This document shows positions 12,090 through 22,182 of a DNA stretch of 64,000 nucleotides, one piece after another. Numbering within the stretch: the first letter of the stretch is position 1; the number at the start of each line of letters is the position of its first letter. The stretch lies in NCBI GenBank assembly GCA_022560025.1, contig JAFISE010000004.1:62001-126000 (forward strand), read 5' to 3'. The position numbers and the translations under genes are program-made. This DNA comes from Stagonosporopsis chrysanthemi (taxonomy: Eukaryota; Ascomycota; Dothideomycetes; Pleosporales; Didymellaceae). Under the pieces are notes generated by a model. It saw only the letters and a program-made list of their open reading frames with translations. It was not told the DNA's origin and searched no databases.

Positions 12090-14606
12090 GTAGAAGGACA
12101 CAGACAGGTAGCGTCTGGGTGTGTTGATGTAACGGTGGTAGAGCAGTTGTTATGACAGCGGTAGAGTGGTGTCGATAAGACGGGTAAGCCTCAGGCGTTG
12201 CTCAGAGCGGAGCCTGCCTACCCGAGGCGTTGGATGGGGGTGGGTATGTGCCTTTTTGATATTAGACCCCAAGTGGCCAAAGATGGCAGGATGTGTAGGA
12301 GGAAAAGGCAGAGGCGTGTAGGCGAGAATAGTTTACAGGCAAGGGTTCAGAATAGGAAATGGTAAATTTCTGCTCCCGGCCAGTGATTGGCGCAAGACGC
12401 AGCAGTAGCCGTGCTACTGACGTTTCGTAACGAGAAAAACTAGGTAGGGTTAAGTGTTGCAGGGCGCGTGGGCGCAAGAAGAGGAAGTGCTGAGCGGCGC
12501 CTAGTGCGTGCTCATGGATGGTGGGCACGGTGGATTCGGGGAAGTGGGACCCCAAAGAGCCAGAAATCCGTAATTATACTGTGGTGCTGACGAGACGTGG
12601 TAATACGACAGCCGTCATGGAATGATGCTGGCTCCAAAGCTGGCGCGACCAGGACAGTAGCGGCCGACAAGAGTCAGGTAGTGGCCGGCGGGCATCTGGC
12701 GCGCCTTGAGCAGAAGGGGTGTGCAGGCGATTATGAACCAGTCGCCCACAAGACCACAGCATGCGAACAGGCCGAACGCACACAAGTCAAGCACACAGGA
12801 CTCCAGAAGGGCGGGATATGGTTAGAATGCAGGACTGGGTACGCGCATGGCGGAGTGCGGTGTGTCAGGCGAAGTCAGGTGTTCTCAGAATTGCGCGGTG
12901 GTGATGGCTGTCATGTTGAGAACTGGGAACAGGAGACAGAGTTTTGGGGCCTTCAGGCCGTGAGGTCAGAGGTGCAAGCGTGGATCTTCGGTCGGCGGCC
13001 GACGGCGTTTTTCTGGCCAAGACAGGAGCACGAACCGGAATGCGCAGGGCGCGGGACGGTGACTTCTCTGTGAGTGGCTCAGCGGCCGTAGGCGTCTGAG
13101 AGAACGCGTGCAGACAGCGCGAAAATGCTGGCAGCATCGCGAAAGGCTATGTGATCGGCCGTTGGCGAAATACGGAAACGCAGGGCCCGCCTGCACGTCT
13201 GCCGCTACCGCCGCAACAAGCCTACTGCTGCGACAGTCAGCGCCTGCATGGCCGCGCAGACGCAGCGCATCGTGATGAGCCTTGGGGGTGTGCGCCCAAT
13301 CGTCGCTGATGTACACCCTTGGCTTGCGGTGACGTTCACATTATTTGTGCTGCTCGACATGCTCCAGTTTCAACACTGAGCGTCTCTGCGCTGCTGTGGC
13401 TTGCACGGGGATCCTGCGCATCTGCGAACCCATCAACCCGCTGCAGCTCTCTCCCTGCATCCTGGCACTTGCATCATTGGGTGGAAAGCCGTCCAGACTG
13501 GCACACCGTTGACGTCGTTGTGGACGTGCCCTTGTTAGCAAGACCCTAGTAGTTCGACTAGATCTTCGATCTGCTTGCCGGGACAGGACATGCTTCACTG
13601 TGTTCTGCCCTGGCATATACGGCCCATTGTTAGTCCAGTTCTGAGCGCAGCCAGAGACCAACGCTTCTGATCTGCTTGTGAACAAGGGGTTGCTTGCTGC
13701 TGCAATCAGGAGTCACGATCTGGAGTGTGAACCCGCTGTTAGATGCCACAGTACGAGTGCGGAGTTGAAGCTAGGCGTGGGACACAACAGACCATCAAGC
13801 ACCAAGTGACCAGGCAGCGTCAGATTCAGCCCGCGCCCATCTTGATGCTCTCAATTACAAACTCAGCGTGGTACCGTCTCGGTCGTCATCGGTCGGCTGT
13901 ACCAACCAGCGCAGTAGACAGTAAGCCTCATTCTCGATGGAAGGGCTCACAGGGCTGCGTAGGCATCGCATTTAGTAATCTTCGATGTCTGCAACATGGA
14001 TTTCTGCTCAATCCGGGTAGATCAAAGCTGCTCTGAGACATTTGCATAGAAGCTTGCTTCGTGCGGCTGTTGAACCCGAACGGAACGCCCGTAGCCTATC
14101 TTGAAGATAGTACTGTCCACCAAGGAACTTGAAGCCTGCTGACCTCCGATGCCGTCCGCATAGTACAAGATTGTCGCAAGTCGTGACTTCACGACATTGC
14201 ACCACAATCACAGGCAAGGACCAGCGTGAAGACCTGTATTGTTTGGTAAAGGTCACTGGAGCGGTATTTGATGCCGAGTCGTATGTTGTTTTGGACAAGC
14301 TCTTTCTCTTGTCTCAATATACGCTATGGCCTAGATGCCTTGGGTCATCCCTGAAGTCTGAACGACGCGTCGAACACTGTGTCTACGGCGGTGCATCCGG
14401 CGATATTTCAGTCTCCTTGATAACCGTTCAATCGATTGGCCATGCACGTCAACAGCACCGTGTTGACAATTCAGGACCCGGAACAGACATAATCTGCGAA
14501 TAGCCTTGCTTCAGTATTAAAAATGCTACTTCCTGCAAGGCAAGCTGCTGCGACACTGATGCTGAGCTCCAAATGTCCTGCACCGGCAAAATCTTGTGCA
14601 GATGAT
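12090..14606. other. Long gene-poor stretch
   Basis: About 2.5 kb upstream of the SAM/HMG gene and downstream of LSM5. Several short open frames exist (for example 12597-13073 on plus) but they have Arg/His/Cys-rich noise-like composition, no family motif and no convincing splice sites. No transposon open frame or long repeat was seen. A small unrecognised gene or ncRNA cannot be excluded. Confidence 0.45.
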
Positions 14607-15109
14607 CTAGTCCTCGAGGACGGTCTGTCCGTCACCACCCGGTACCATCTGCAACACGTTAGGACAACATTGAAAATCGTACGACAACTCCGTACCATGC
14701 AAATGTTGTTTCCGTTTAGCAGGATCTTCGGTAATTTGTTGTTGCCCTCGGCGGGATCACTAATGTTTTATCAATAACAGGCCATTTTATATGCGCTGCT
14801 TCGAGCGTACATTTCGGTCACATCTTCCAGAACCATGTCTGCAATTTTGTCAGCCACGGTCTGCGCTTGCTGTTTATTTACTTACTGACGTAGTCGTCGA
14901 ACCCGACCAGCTTTCCGGTGAACTCTGAGTGATCTCAGTCATCTGTCTCTCGTGCGCAAAGGTACTTCGTCTTACCCTTCCCGCCGTTCATGATGACCCA
15001 TATCTGTGAGCCAACGCACTTGTCGATGAGTTCTGTGGAAGTTTAGCGGGGTCACATATGGTCATTCTGCAGAGTAAGTACCTAGGGGGAGCAAATTTTC
15101 GAGCGACAT
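14607..15109 (-). CDS. LSM5: U6 snRNA-associated Sm-like protein LSm5
   Basis: Subunit of the LSm2-8 ring, which binds the U6 snRNA 3' end in splicing, and of LSm1-7, which acts in mRNA decapping and decay. The gene has six exons: 15109-15082, 15032-14976, 14924-14886, 14838-14811, 14759-14696 and 14648-14607, separated by five introns of 47-51 nt. All phases agree and the product is 85 residues. Sm1 motif: LPLELIDKCVGSQIWVIM then GKLVGFDDYVNMVLEDVTE. Sm2 motif: ILLNGNNICMMVPGG. The start MSLENLLPLELID and the VLED stop fit the family. The exons are too short to show up as open frames, so this gene is easily missed. It is divergent from the exonuclease gene with about 315 bp between starts. 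Confidence 0.95.
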
Positions 15110-15423
15110 GATGGCGATGTTGAAACCGGTCTTAGGGTCGCTGCGACGGTTCTGGTATTCTGTTGTGTTGACGGCTCAAGTGAGGGTGTAGTCGTTGTTG
15201 GATATAATTGATGCTTGGCGTTAGAGCCAACGGGAAGCCACGCTAGTCAGTCTCCACTCGCCGTGAACCTCGAACCGCCCGCGTCGTGGTCCAAGGCAGA
15301 CGCGCTGCAATCTTTACCTATGATCACTTTGGTGCCTAGCCGGAGCACTACGATGGAGGGTTATGCTCTTCAGACAGCGCGTGTCTTTCCAGGGCGCGTT
15401 GCATCTGCGTCGACGCGCCTGCG
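15110..15423. promoter_or_regulatory. Divergent promoter LSM5 / exonuclease
   Basis: This 314-bp gap separates the starts of two divergent genes and must carry both promoters. No specific factor site is recognised. Confidence 0.5.
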
Positions 15424-18168
15424 ATGAAATGGCAGCACACAATGCGCTTACCCACGCGCATCGTGGAGGCCATAGGTAGTTCTCATCCATTTGCTTATAT
15501 GCCACTTCTCACTAATGATACTAGTATCCATAACACATCACTGAGCCGCACTGCACAGCATGGTGAGGCCAACCATGCTCGTCCCTTCGTCCCCTCACCC
15601 CCTCAGATCTTATCGCGTCCAAGGGACTGTCGGTGGAAGCGTGGCCAACCTGTGGTGTTCTCAGGTTGTGCCTTCAGTACCAAGAAAGCAGACGTGAACA
15701 CGCAGGAATGTGCTGTTACAGAAGGGTCTCCTGTTCTCGCTGTCGCAGGGCAGCCTTCTGGACAGCGAGCGACGACAATACCGCTTCACCAGCCGACACA
15801 GCATTTAGAAAGGTGCGGTGTTACAGCTGCATGTGAAGAGCAGGACGTGGGCGACGACGGCCAAAGTTTACAGTCTTGGCACTCAGCATTGGTGCAAACA
15901 GACCATGCAATTGACAGCGCTTCACTAGAGGGGTCTCCAGTGAACACTGCTTCAGCTCTACCCACAAATACCGAAGGCGCCGGCCGCGACGATGAGAGCA
16001 GTATGACCTCAAGTCTCGAGCTGGATTTGCAGCTCGCATTTCCCAAAGCCTATACAACAGACGATGTGACTGATGCAGACTACACGCCGAGTCCTACTGA
16101 TGAGAGTTTCAGTCAATCAGAGAACAACGATTCTGAAATCAATGATGATTTCGCAAAGCAACCGACTGAAACTCACACACCTCTTGACTTTCAGATACCC
16201 GATGACCTTCTACGAGCTGCAATGACTGCTCCCGAGAATACCAAAGCAAGCTTCTGGAGCAGTAATCTCTATCGCGGTCCAGAGAACAAAAAAATTCTCG
16301 TCCATTATTGCAGAACCAAAGAGGTGGCTGAACGAGTTGCTCAATATTTCGTAGGCAAAAAGGTTGTTGGCTTCGACATCGAGTGGAAGCCATGGGCACA
16401 TCCTTCGTCGATCAAAAAGAACGTCTCCCTGATCCAACTCGCTTGCGAGAACCGTATTGCACTTTTCCACATCGCATTGTTCCCGGAGCAGACGGCCGCT
16501 CAAATCATGCCACCAACCTTAAAGGCTATCCTGGAGTCGCCAGAGGTGTACAAGGTCGGGGTCGCTGTGAAAGGAGACTTTAGTCGCATCGTCAAGTTTC
16601 TTGATGTCGAGCCGCAAGGCGTCTTTGAACTCAGTCGATTGCACAATCTGGTTGAATTTTCTAAGACCGATCCGAGCAAAGTTACAAACAAACTTGTAGG
16701 TCTTGCTGCGCAAGTGCAGCGACATCTGCAGTTACCGTTGTACAAAGGTGGTGAACTTGTCGACGATCCAGAGGACACCTACAACGTCCGGTCCAGCGAC
16801 TGGAGCTTGCGTTTGAATCATCAACAGATACACTACGCCGCTGCGGATGCGTATGCTGGATTTCGCTTGTACGATGCGCTTGAGAAGAAGCGGAAGCAAA
16901 TGAAACCGATCCCCCCTCGACCTCTGCTTTGCGATTACGATTCAAAACCCAAGCCCAGACCAAGCGGTAGCAAACCACGGAAGAAGCGCGCAATCCTTGC
17001 CAAAACCGACGAAGCTGAAAATCCGGCCAAAGAGGTGGCTTCTGTGCTGGCGGAGCACGAGGACGGGCAACGAGAACAGTTGGAGTTGGAGTCAAAGCAT
17101 TCCCAAGATTCAGAGGCTTACGAGACTGCTCAGGAAGACTTGTTCGATAGTCATCAGCTCGAAGGTGAAGACCCAACACCTTCAGAACAGAGCTCTGAGT
17201 CAACGGACGAGATTGTCGAAGACCTCTCAGTTAATTCGACGCCCTCGTTGAAACAAGAAGAGAAGGCAGCCTCAGCGGTTGCGAAGCAGAGACGAGTCGG
17301 TCGTGTCAACCTGAGCTGGCTTAAGGGCCCTGATCCAGGCTATCCCATCCTTCCTAAGCTTGTCGACGATGAGGATTCACTTGCATCATCCGACGAGGAT
17401 CTTGTCGACATCTCAGAAATGTCTAACGAAGCCAAAAGTCATTGGATCGTCAAGACGGCCGAGGCTTCGAAAGTTGGCGAGAAGACGGACGAGTTCGATG
17501 ACTCGGAGCTCGAGGAAGCTCTACAGGACTTGGACATCGATGGTCAGGGCAACCTGATGAACGCCACGGTGAACAATGCAACAATTGGAACCAATATACC
17601 CACAGAGGGCCAAGGATCGAAGATGCCGGTCTCTGTAGAATCGAAGGTCGAGTACGACAAATGCACCGAAAAACACATGCCTGACCTCGAACCCAACACT
17701 TCCACCTCCGACGACGAAGAAGCAGCAGAAGAGCAGCACCTTCTCGACCTTCTCAACGACCCCCGTCTCGCAGAATACCTCGACACACCCGCCCAAGCAC
17801 CACCTACCTCCAAAATTCCACCCTCCTCCCCGGAATACGACCTCGCGACAAACTGGGCTCAATCCTACCTCATCGCTACAATCCCCTCCCCAACCTCCCA
17901 TGCACCCTCCCACATCCGCGCCACGATCCCACACCTGCGTGCATACAACATGTGGCATCATCAGGGCCTGTCGCTGGGTGAGGTGGCGCGGCACTTGCGC
18001 GATCCGCCGCTGGCAGAGAGTACGGTGGGGAGCTATGTGTTGCAAGCCATTACGCTAGAGAGGATGGAGTTTGACAAGGAGAAGGTGAAAGGTGTCTTGA
18101 TGGGTATGCCTGATGCGTTGAGGAGGGGGAAGTGGAGGGCGTTGGCAGAGAAGGTTGGCGCTAGGTAG
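15424..18168 (+). CDS. WRN-type 3'-5' exonuclease with C-terminal HTH
   Basis: Single-exon gene of 914 residues; Met at 15442 is an alternative start. The N-terminus is Arg/Ser-rich without acidic residues early on, so a mitochondrial leader is possible. A DEDDy exonuclease domain spans about 285-490: Exo I GFDIEW (D318, E320), Exo II VAVKGDF (D385), Exo III HYAAADAY (Y471, D475), so all four acidic residues and the Tyr are present. It then has a basic linker, a long acidic Ser-rich region and, at about 830-914, a helix-turn-helix resembling the domain found at the C-terminus of RecQ helicases (MWHHQGLSLGEVARHL). No helicase motifs occur. It is likely a DNA-processing nuclease in repair or replication. 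The nuclease call is strong; the HTH subfamily is less certain. Confidence 0.9.
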   Translation: MKWQHTMRLPTRIVEAIGSSHPFAYMPLLTNDTSIHNTSLSRTAQHGEANHARPFVPSPPQILSRPRDCRWKRGQPVVFSGCAFSTKKADVNTQECAVTEGSPVLAVAGQPSGQRATTIPLHQPTQHLERCGVTAACEEQDVGDDGQSLQSWHSALVQTDHAIDSASLEGSPVNTASALPTNTEGAGRDDESSMTSSLELDLQLAFPKAYTTDDVTDADYTPSPTDESFSQSENNDSEINDDFAKQPTETHTPLDFQIPDDLLRAAMTAPENTKASFWSSNLYRGPENKKILVHYCRTKEVAERVAQYFVGKKVVGFDIEWKPWAHPSSIKKNVSLIQLACENRIALFHIALFPEQTAAQIMPPTLKAILESPEVYKVGVAVKGDFSRIVKFLDVEPQGVFELSRLHNLVEFSKTDPSKVTNKLVGLAAQVQRHLQLPLYKGGELVDDPEDTYNVRSSDWSLRLNHQQIHYAAADAYAGFRLYDALEKKRKQMKPIPPRPLLCDYDSKPKPRPSGSKPRKKRAILAKTDEAENPAKEVASVLAEHEDGQREQLELESKHSQDSEAYETAQEDLFDSHQLEGEDPTPSEQSSESTDEIVEDLSVNSTPSLKQEEKAASAVAKQRRVGRVNLSWLKGPDPGYPILPKLVDDEDSLASSDEDLVDISEMSNEAKSHWIVKTAEASKVGEKTDEFDDSELEEALQDLDIDGQGNLMNATVNNATIGTNIPTEGQGSKMPVSVESKVEYDKCTEKHMPDLEPNTSTSDDEEAAEEQHLLDLLNDPRLAEYLDTPAQAPPTSKIPPSSPEYDLATNWAQSYLIATIPSPTSHAPSHIRATIPHLRAYNMWHHQGLSLGEVARHLRDPPLAESTVGSYVLQAITLERMEFDKEKVKGVLMGMPDALRRGKWRALAEKVGAR

Positions 18169-18434
18169 GTGCAGCACGTACAACATACTCTTGATGGAGT
18201 AATACTCATTTCCGTAATTGAAATTGGATATATTCGCCTTCAAGTCCATCTTCCAATCCACCTTCCAATCTGATGTTTGACCGTAGCCCATACTGCCTCC
18301 TCGCTCGCATTAGGTATATCTAACAATGAATAGTCACTCGCCAACCTGGTGTGGTAGACCTACAAAAAGGAAAATTCGGCCGTATATCAGACTTCTTGGT
18401 TGTAGTAGAAGTGCCCCGTTTCAACGAGTATTCC

Positions 18435-20214
18435 TCACTCGACGATTTCCAGCTCGCCAGACCTTTGCGTAGCGAAAGTATCCTTGTGCTCGTGCCACAG
18501 CCGCATCAGCTCCTCAATATACTTCTCATGCACCTCGTCCATGTACTCGGGTTTGGGATGCTTGTCTTGCACAACCCTGATTGGCTTTCCAACCACAATA
18601 TTGATTGGTCTGCGGTACGGCATCATGCCAACGTCGTAATTGAAGATACCGCGAGCGTGAAAGATGGGGACAGTGAAGCCCATAACTTTCTTGACCAGTA
18701 GCTGGAACTTATGCAGCAATGGGTGCGACTCGCTGTCAACCTGGTCGTAGATATCGTTTTCGCCAAAAGCGAGAACAGGGACCAGATCGGCACCGGTGCG
18801 AATGGCCATCTTGACAAAACCCTTGCGCCGGCGGAGGACAAGGCGGACGACGCCGGGGCGTGCGTCAAGAGACTCGCGCGCGCCACCAACGACGATGGTG
18901 ATGGCGCGACCCATGCCTTCGCCGTTATGTCCACCCTTTGACAGAATGTTCTCGCAGGATTCCCGCGAGACGGAGGCCATGCCAAGACGAAGGGCATACT
19001 CGCGGTAGATGGGGTAACGGAAGTTGGAATCGAGAGTCAACAGTGCGTTGGTGATACCGGGGAACAGCTGAGAGAAACCCAGAGCTTCAGTTGCGAAGGC
19101 AGCGAAAGCGCCATGGGATATGATTCCGTGCGGATGATAGCCGAAGATGTACTTCCTAGTAGGTTCCAGTTCCTGCGACCGGTGCAGACGCGCAGGGAAG
19201 TACGAGGCGAAGAGTGACCAGACCTTCAAGCGCCTCAAGCGCTCGCTGCGGAACGATAGCTCTCCAGACGTGCCGGCATTGGAGAACAGGACATAGACGG
19301 TATAGGGAAGCAGGATTGGCCAAAGGAGTGGTATGCTGCAGAGCAGGAAGAAAATGGCGAGGGAACCGACGATGCTCAGCGTGTGCATGAGCACGGCGCA
19401 TGTCTGTAGTCGGCGCTGCAGGGGGACGTTCTTCGGTGCAAATCTTATTCTGTAGTGGCTGTCAGCACTGTCGGAAGTGAGAGTATGATCAGGAGACGAA
19501 CTTGCTCTTTGCCCATCCGGCACCAGCCTGTCGGCCTGCCTTGAGCTCTGAGTCCCTTCGCTTCAACGGCTTGTCAATACGCCTGTCCTTCTCCGCATCC
19601 TTGGGCGGCTTGACGGTCGTCAAGGTATCACCGTTGATGAATCGAGGCTTCTCCTGCAAGAAAGCATCATCCAGTCTTGCGCGCGCCCCTTCTAGTTCAT
19701 TCTTCAGATCACTTGCGCCATCCTTGGTCTCGGCCGCTACATCCGTTGTGTTGTCGTGGGCGTCGGCGGCTGCGTTCTTGAGGTCGTTCTTGATCGATAC
19801 ACCGAATGTGCGGCCGACAGAACCCAGCGAGCTGCGGGAGCCCTTTCTACGATGCGTCTTTGCCTTGGGACTCTTTGGTGTGTCGTCAATGCCAGTGCCC
19901 TCGTAGGATTCCTGGTCCTTGATCGACGACGAGTCCTTGACCGAGTCTTTGGCGGATCCATTTACTGACTTTTTGTCGTCATCCTGATGCCCATTAGTGT
20001 CGACTATTTTGAGGACGGCGACGCCATTGGCCCTGGGACCGTCCGTCTTGACGTTGTTGTGTTGCGTGGTGTTCTCAGCGCCATCAGCACCATCAGCACC
20101 ATTCACATGTGATTCAGGCTCAAGTGCTTCGTGCGCAGCGTCGGCGAAGGATTTGGGCGGCAGGTCATGGGCCTCACGCTCCTCAGGAGCTGCAGGCTCG
20201 GGGTTGAGAGACAT
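18435..20214 (-). CDS. DGAT2: Type 2 diacylglycerol acyltransferase
   Basis: Makes triacylglycerol from diacylglycerol and acyl-CoA at the ER and lipid-droplet surface. Exons 20214-19502 and 19449-18435 join across a 52-nt intron to give KSKIRFAPKNVPLQRRLQT, a 575-residue protein. The donor (GTTCGT) is weak but phase and family sequence support it. The catalytic block begins near 238: a hydrophobic hairpin (LSIVGSLAIFFLLCSIPLLW), the FGYHPHGIISHGAF motif near 342 (His-Pro-His-Gly), RLGMASVSRES and VVGGARESLDA. Residues 1-235 are a Ser/Ala/Asp/Lys-rich, probably disordered extension with GADGADGA repeats and a basic KAKTHRRKGSRSS patch. If the intron is not used, a 362-residue protein from 19523 is the alternative. 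It is tail-to-tail with the exonuclease and divergent from the STK19 gene. Confidence 0.9.
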
Positions 20215-20789
20215 AGCGGTGGGCGTTCGTAAGGAGTCTGGACGGTAGTCGACCCAAAGAGCCAGGCGGCGTGGTTTTGTTGAACGTGCCGCGCTCTGAA
20301 GCTGCCCGTTGAGTGACGTAAGGAAGCTCCACCAACAGCTACGGGATGGGCGGAAGAGTGTGCGACGCTACCGTCACAACGAAACTCAATGCCACTCACA
20401 GTGACGTTGTGTAATCATTACGCACTCAGGCGAATCACATTCCAGGCACGATTTGAATTCCTCAAGTTGTTGCGTGCGGCGCGGCGCGACTGGCAGACAG
20501 ATCGGTTCTAAACCTGAGCTGTGGCGCATGACGAACCGAGGCTGGCTCTCACCAGGCTTTAACTCGACTTCGACTCTCGCTTTGCCACACTTACTTATGA
20601 CTTGCCAGTTCGAAAACACGTTCACGCCGTATTCTTTCCACAGAATACTATGATTTGCTCCGATTCTTTTACTTGGAATCCCGAAACGCTCTTTCCTCCT
20701 GGTTGACACTCGTTGCTGCCTGCATCATCACGCCACACATACAGAAGTTGCTGAAACCCTCAACAAAGGTCGTTGAAAGAGGAAATATC
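20215..20789. promoter_or_regulatory. Divergent promoter DGAT2 / STK19-like
   Basis: This 575-bp stretch separates two divergent starts. An antisense open frame at 20386-20709 has no recognisable motif. No specific regulatory site identified. Confidence 0.45.
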
Positions 20790-21974
20790 ATGCAAACCAC
20801 GCCAGCACGTTCGTCCCGCATCACCACCAGCAGAAGACGAAGCGCAGTCTCTGTATTGGGTCTCAAACGCGCCACTTCTTCTCCCTCAATCGCCAGCCCA
20901 TCCAAGAGATCACTACCGACCGAAGAATCAACCGTTCATGATGAAGATGAAGAGCTGGACGATATCGGTATTGTGGCCTCCTTAGCTACTGATCTGAACT
21001 TTCGAGACGTCCCGCAGTATATGGAGTATATCCGCAACCGCATGTTCAGCAGCATGCCTGAAAAGGCTGGCATGAATAGTACTAAGATCGCGGAGGTTTT
21101 AAACTTCAGAAAGCAACTGTCACCGTTCGTCACGATCGCCCATGTGGACGCGCTGAGTACGAGCTCTACTGCAGTCGAGCGAGAAATTGCCGAGCTGGCG
21201 AAGAAAGGGATTTTAAGGAGAGTCACAATACCAAATCGTGGTACTGGCGCCGCTGCGGTCGGGGATGGGATTGCAAGCGTGAGAGTGTGGCAGGCACTCG
21301 TCAACACGCACAGTGATTTATCTGAAGACCTGAAAGATAACTACATCCGCCTCATGGACGCCAATCCAACATCGACAACCATCCCTGGATCGGCTTTCAC
21401 CCCAGCGGAGATCGCCGTACTCACCGGCACTGGCTTCCTGACCTCCACTTCCATCCTCACCACAACCGCCTCGGCATTCTTCGCCTCGCCAGGCGCAGCC
21501 TCTCTTTCCGCAATCTCCTCGTCTGGTTCCCGTCACGCAGCCGGCTCGCTGGAGGCAGTGGGCGGTCAGCACGCAACGCAGCACATGCATGGTGGTACAT
21601 CACTCTCCTCTCGCGCTCCCGCAACGGGCTCCTTCACCTTCTCACTGCCGCATATGGGCATACACATTAAGCTGCTCATAGACGCCCGAAACCACTTGTT
21701 GGCTATCTTGAAAAAAAGTAAGTTCAAAGCCGCGCCTCTTGACGTGCTGAGGGAGCGTTGGGATGGCGGCGTTACAGGGACAGGGAGTGCAGAGCGAGAA
21801 GAAAGGAAGAAAGCAAGGCGTGAATTTGTGGGCGTGCTGCCTGGGAGGACAAAGAAGTGGAAGCGATTCTATGGTATGCGTTTCGAGTGGGTCCTGGAAG
21901 AGTGTGTTGGAGCGGGATTAGTGGAGTTGTTCGAGACGGGCAGTGTGGGAAGAGCTGCACGACTGGCGTCATGA
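20790..21974 (+). CDS. STK19 family protein
   Basis: Homologue of human STK19, once annotated as a serine/threonine kinase but now regarded as a DNA-binding winged-helix protein acting in transcription-coupled repair. Single exon; I choose ATG 20790 (MQTTPARSSRITTSRRR), 394 residues, because the open frame upstream encodes an unlikely hydrophobic leader. The first 50 residues are basic and Ser/Arg-rich, like a nuclear-localisation segment. Winged-helix-like blocks follow: FRDVPQYMEYIRNRMF, FVTIAHVDALSTS with EREIAELAKKGILRRV, AFTPAEIAVLTGTGFL, and a C-terminal RFEWVLEECVGAGLVELFETG. No kinase motifs (glycine loop, HRD, DFG) occur, which agrees with the newer view. A basic insertion EREERKKARREF precedes the last block. 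Confidence 0.82.
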   Translation: MQTTPARSSRITTSRRRSAVSVLGLKRATSSPSIASPSKRSLPTEESTVHDEDEELDDIGIVASLATDLNFRDVPQYMEYIRNRMFSSMPEKAGMNSTKIAEVLNFRKQLSPFVTIAHVDALSTSSTAVEREIAELAKKGILRRVTIPNRGTGAAAVGDGIASVRVWQALVNTHSDLSEDLKDNYIRLMDANPTSTTIPGSAFTPAEIAVLTGTGFLTSTSILTTTASAFFASPGAASLSAISSSGSRHAAGSLEAVGGQHATQHMHGGTSLSSRAPATGSFTFSLPHMGIHIKLLIDARNHLLAILKKSKFKAAPLDVLRERWDGGVTGTGSAEREERKKARREFVGVLPGRTKKWKRFYGMRFEWVLEECVGAGLVELFETGSVGRAARLAS

Positions 21975-22030
21975 AAGGCGCTGTGCTGAGGAGCATACAA
22001 TCTCTGCCAACCCACGCCACCTTCATCTCC

Positions 22031-22101
22031 GCTTTCTTGGTAAAGCGGTATCTTAATTGCCTTCCAAGCAATTGGCTCGAGTTCGACTCTCGAAGCATAT
22101 C
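22031..22101 (+). tRNA. tRNA-Gly(UCC)-like sequence, probable pseudogene
   Basis: An A-box match TGGTAAAGCGG sits at 22038-22048. The anticodon arm at 22056-22072 has a perfect 5-bp stem (ATTGC/GCAAT) and the loop CTTCCAA, which carries the glycine anticodon TCC. The T arm at 22077-22093 has a perfect 5-bp stem and loop TTCGACT. Spacing from A box to anticodon stem is that of a real tRNA. A T7 run at 22115-22121 could act as Pol III terminator. The weak points are the D stem and the acceptor stem: GCTTTCT at 22031 does not pair with the expected 3' strand, as if about 4 nt were lost beside the T stem. It is probably a decayed gene or relic. It lies between the STK19-like and reductase 3' ends. 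Confidence 0.5.
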
Positions 22102-22114
22102 CTCACAACACAAC

Positions 22115-22121
22115 TTTTTTT
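22115..22121 (+). terminator. T7 run, possible Pol III terminator
   Basis: Seven consecutive T residues lie about 15 nt after the 3' end of the tRNA-Gly-like element, the position expected of an RNA polymerase III stop. It may be coincidental. Confidence 0.35.
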
Positions 22122-22182
22122 ATAATTCAGGGAAATGTAGAATCCAATCTACCTCGTATCTCCTACAGTCCCAAGCCCCACG

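Noticed and set aside
12597..13073. 158-codon open frame on plus
   Set aside because: High-GC region with open frames in several phases; no recognisable motif.
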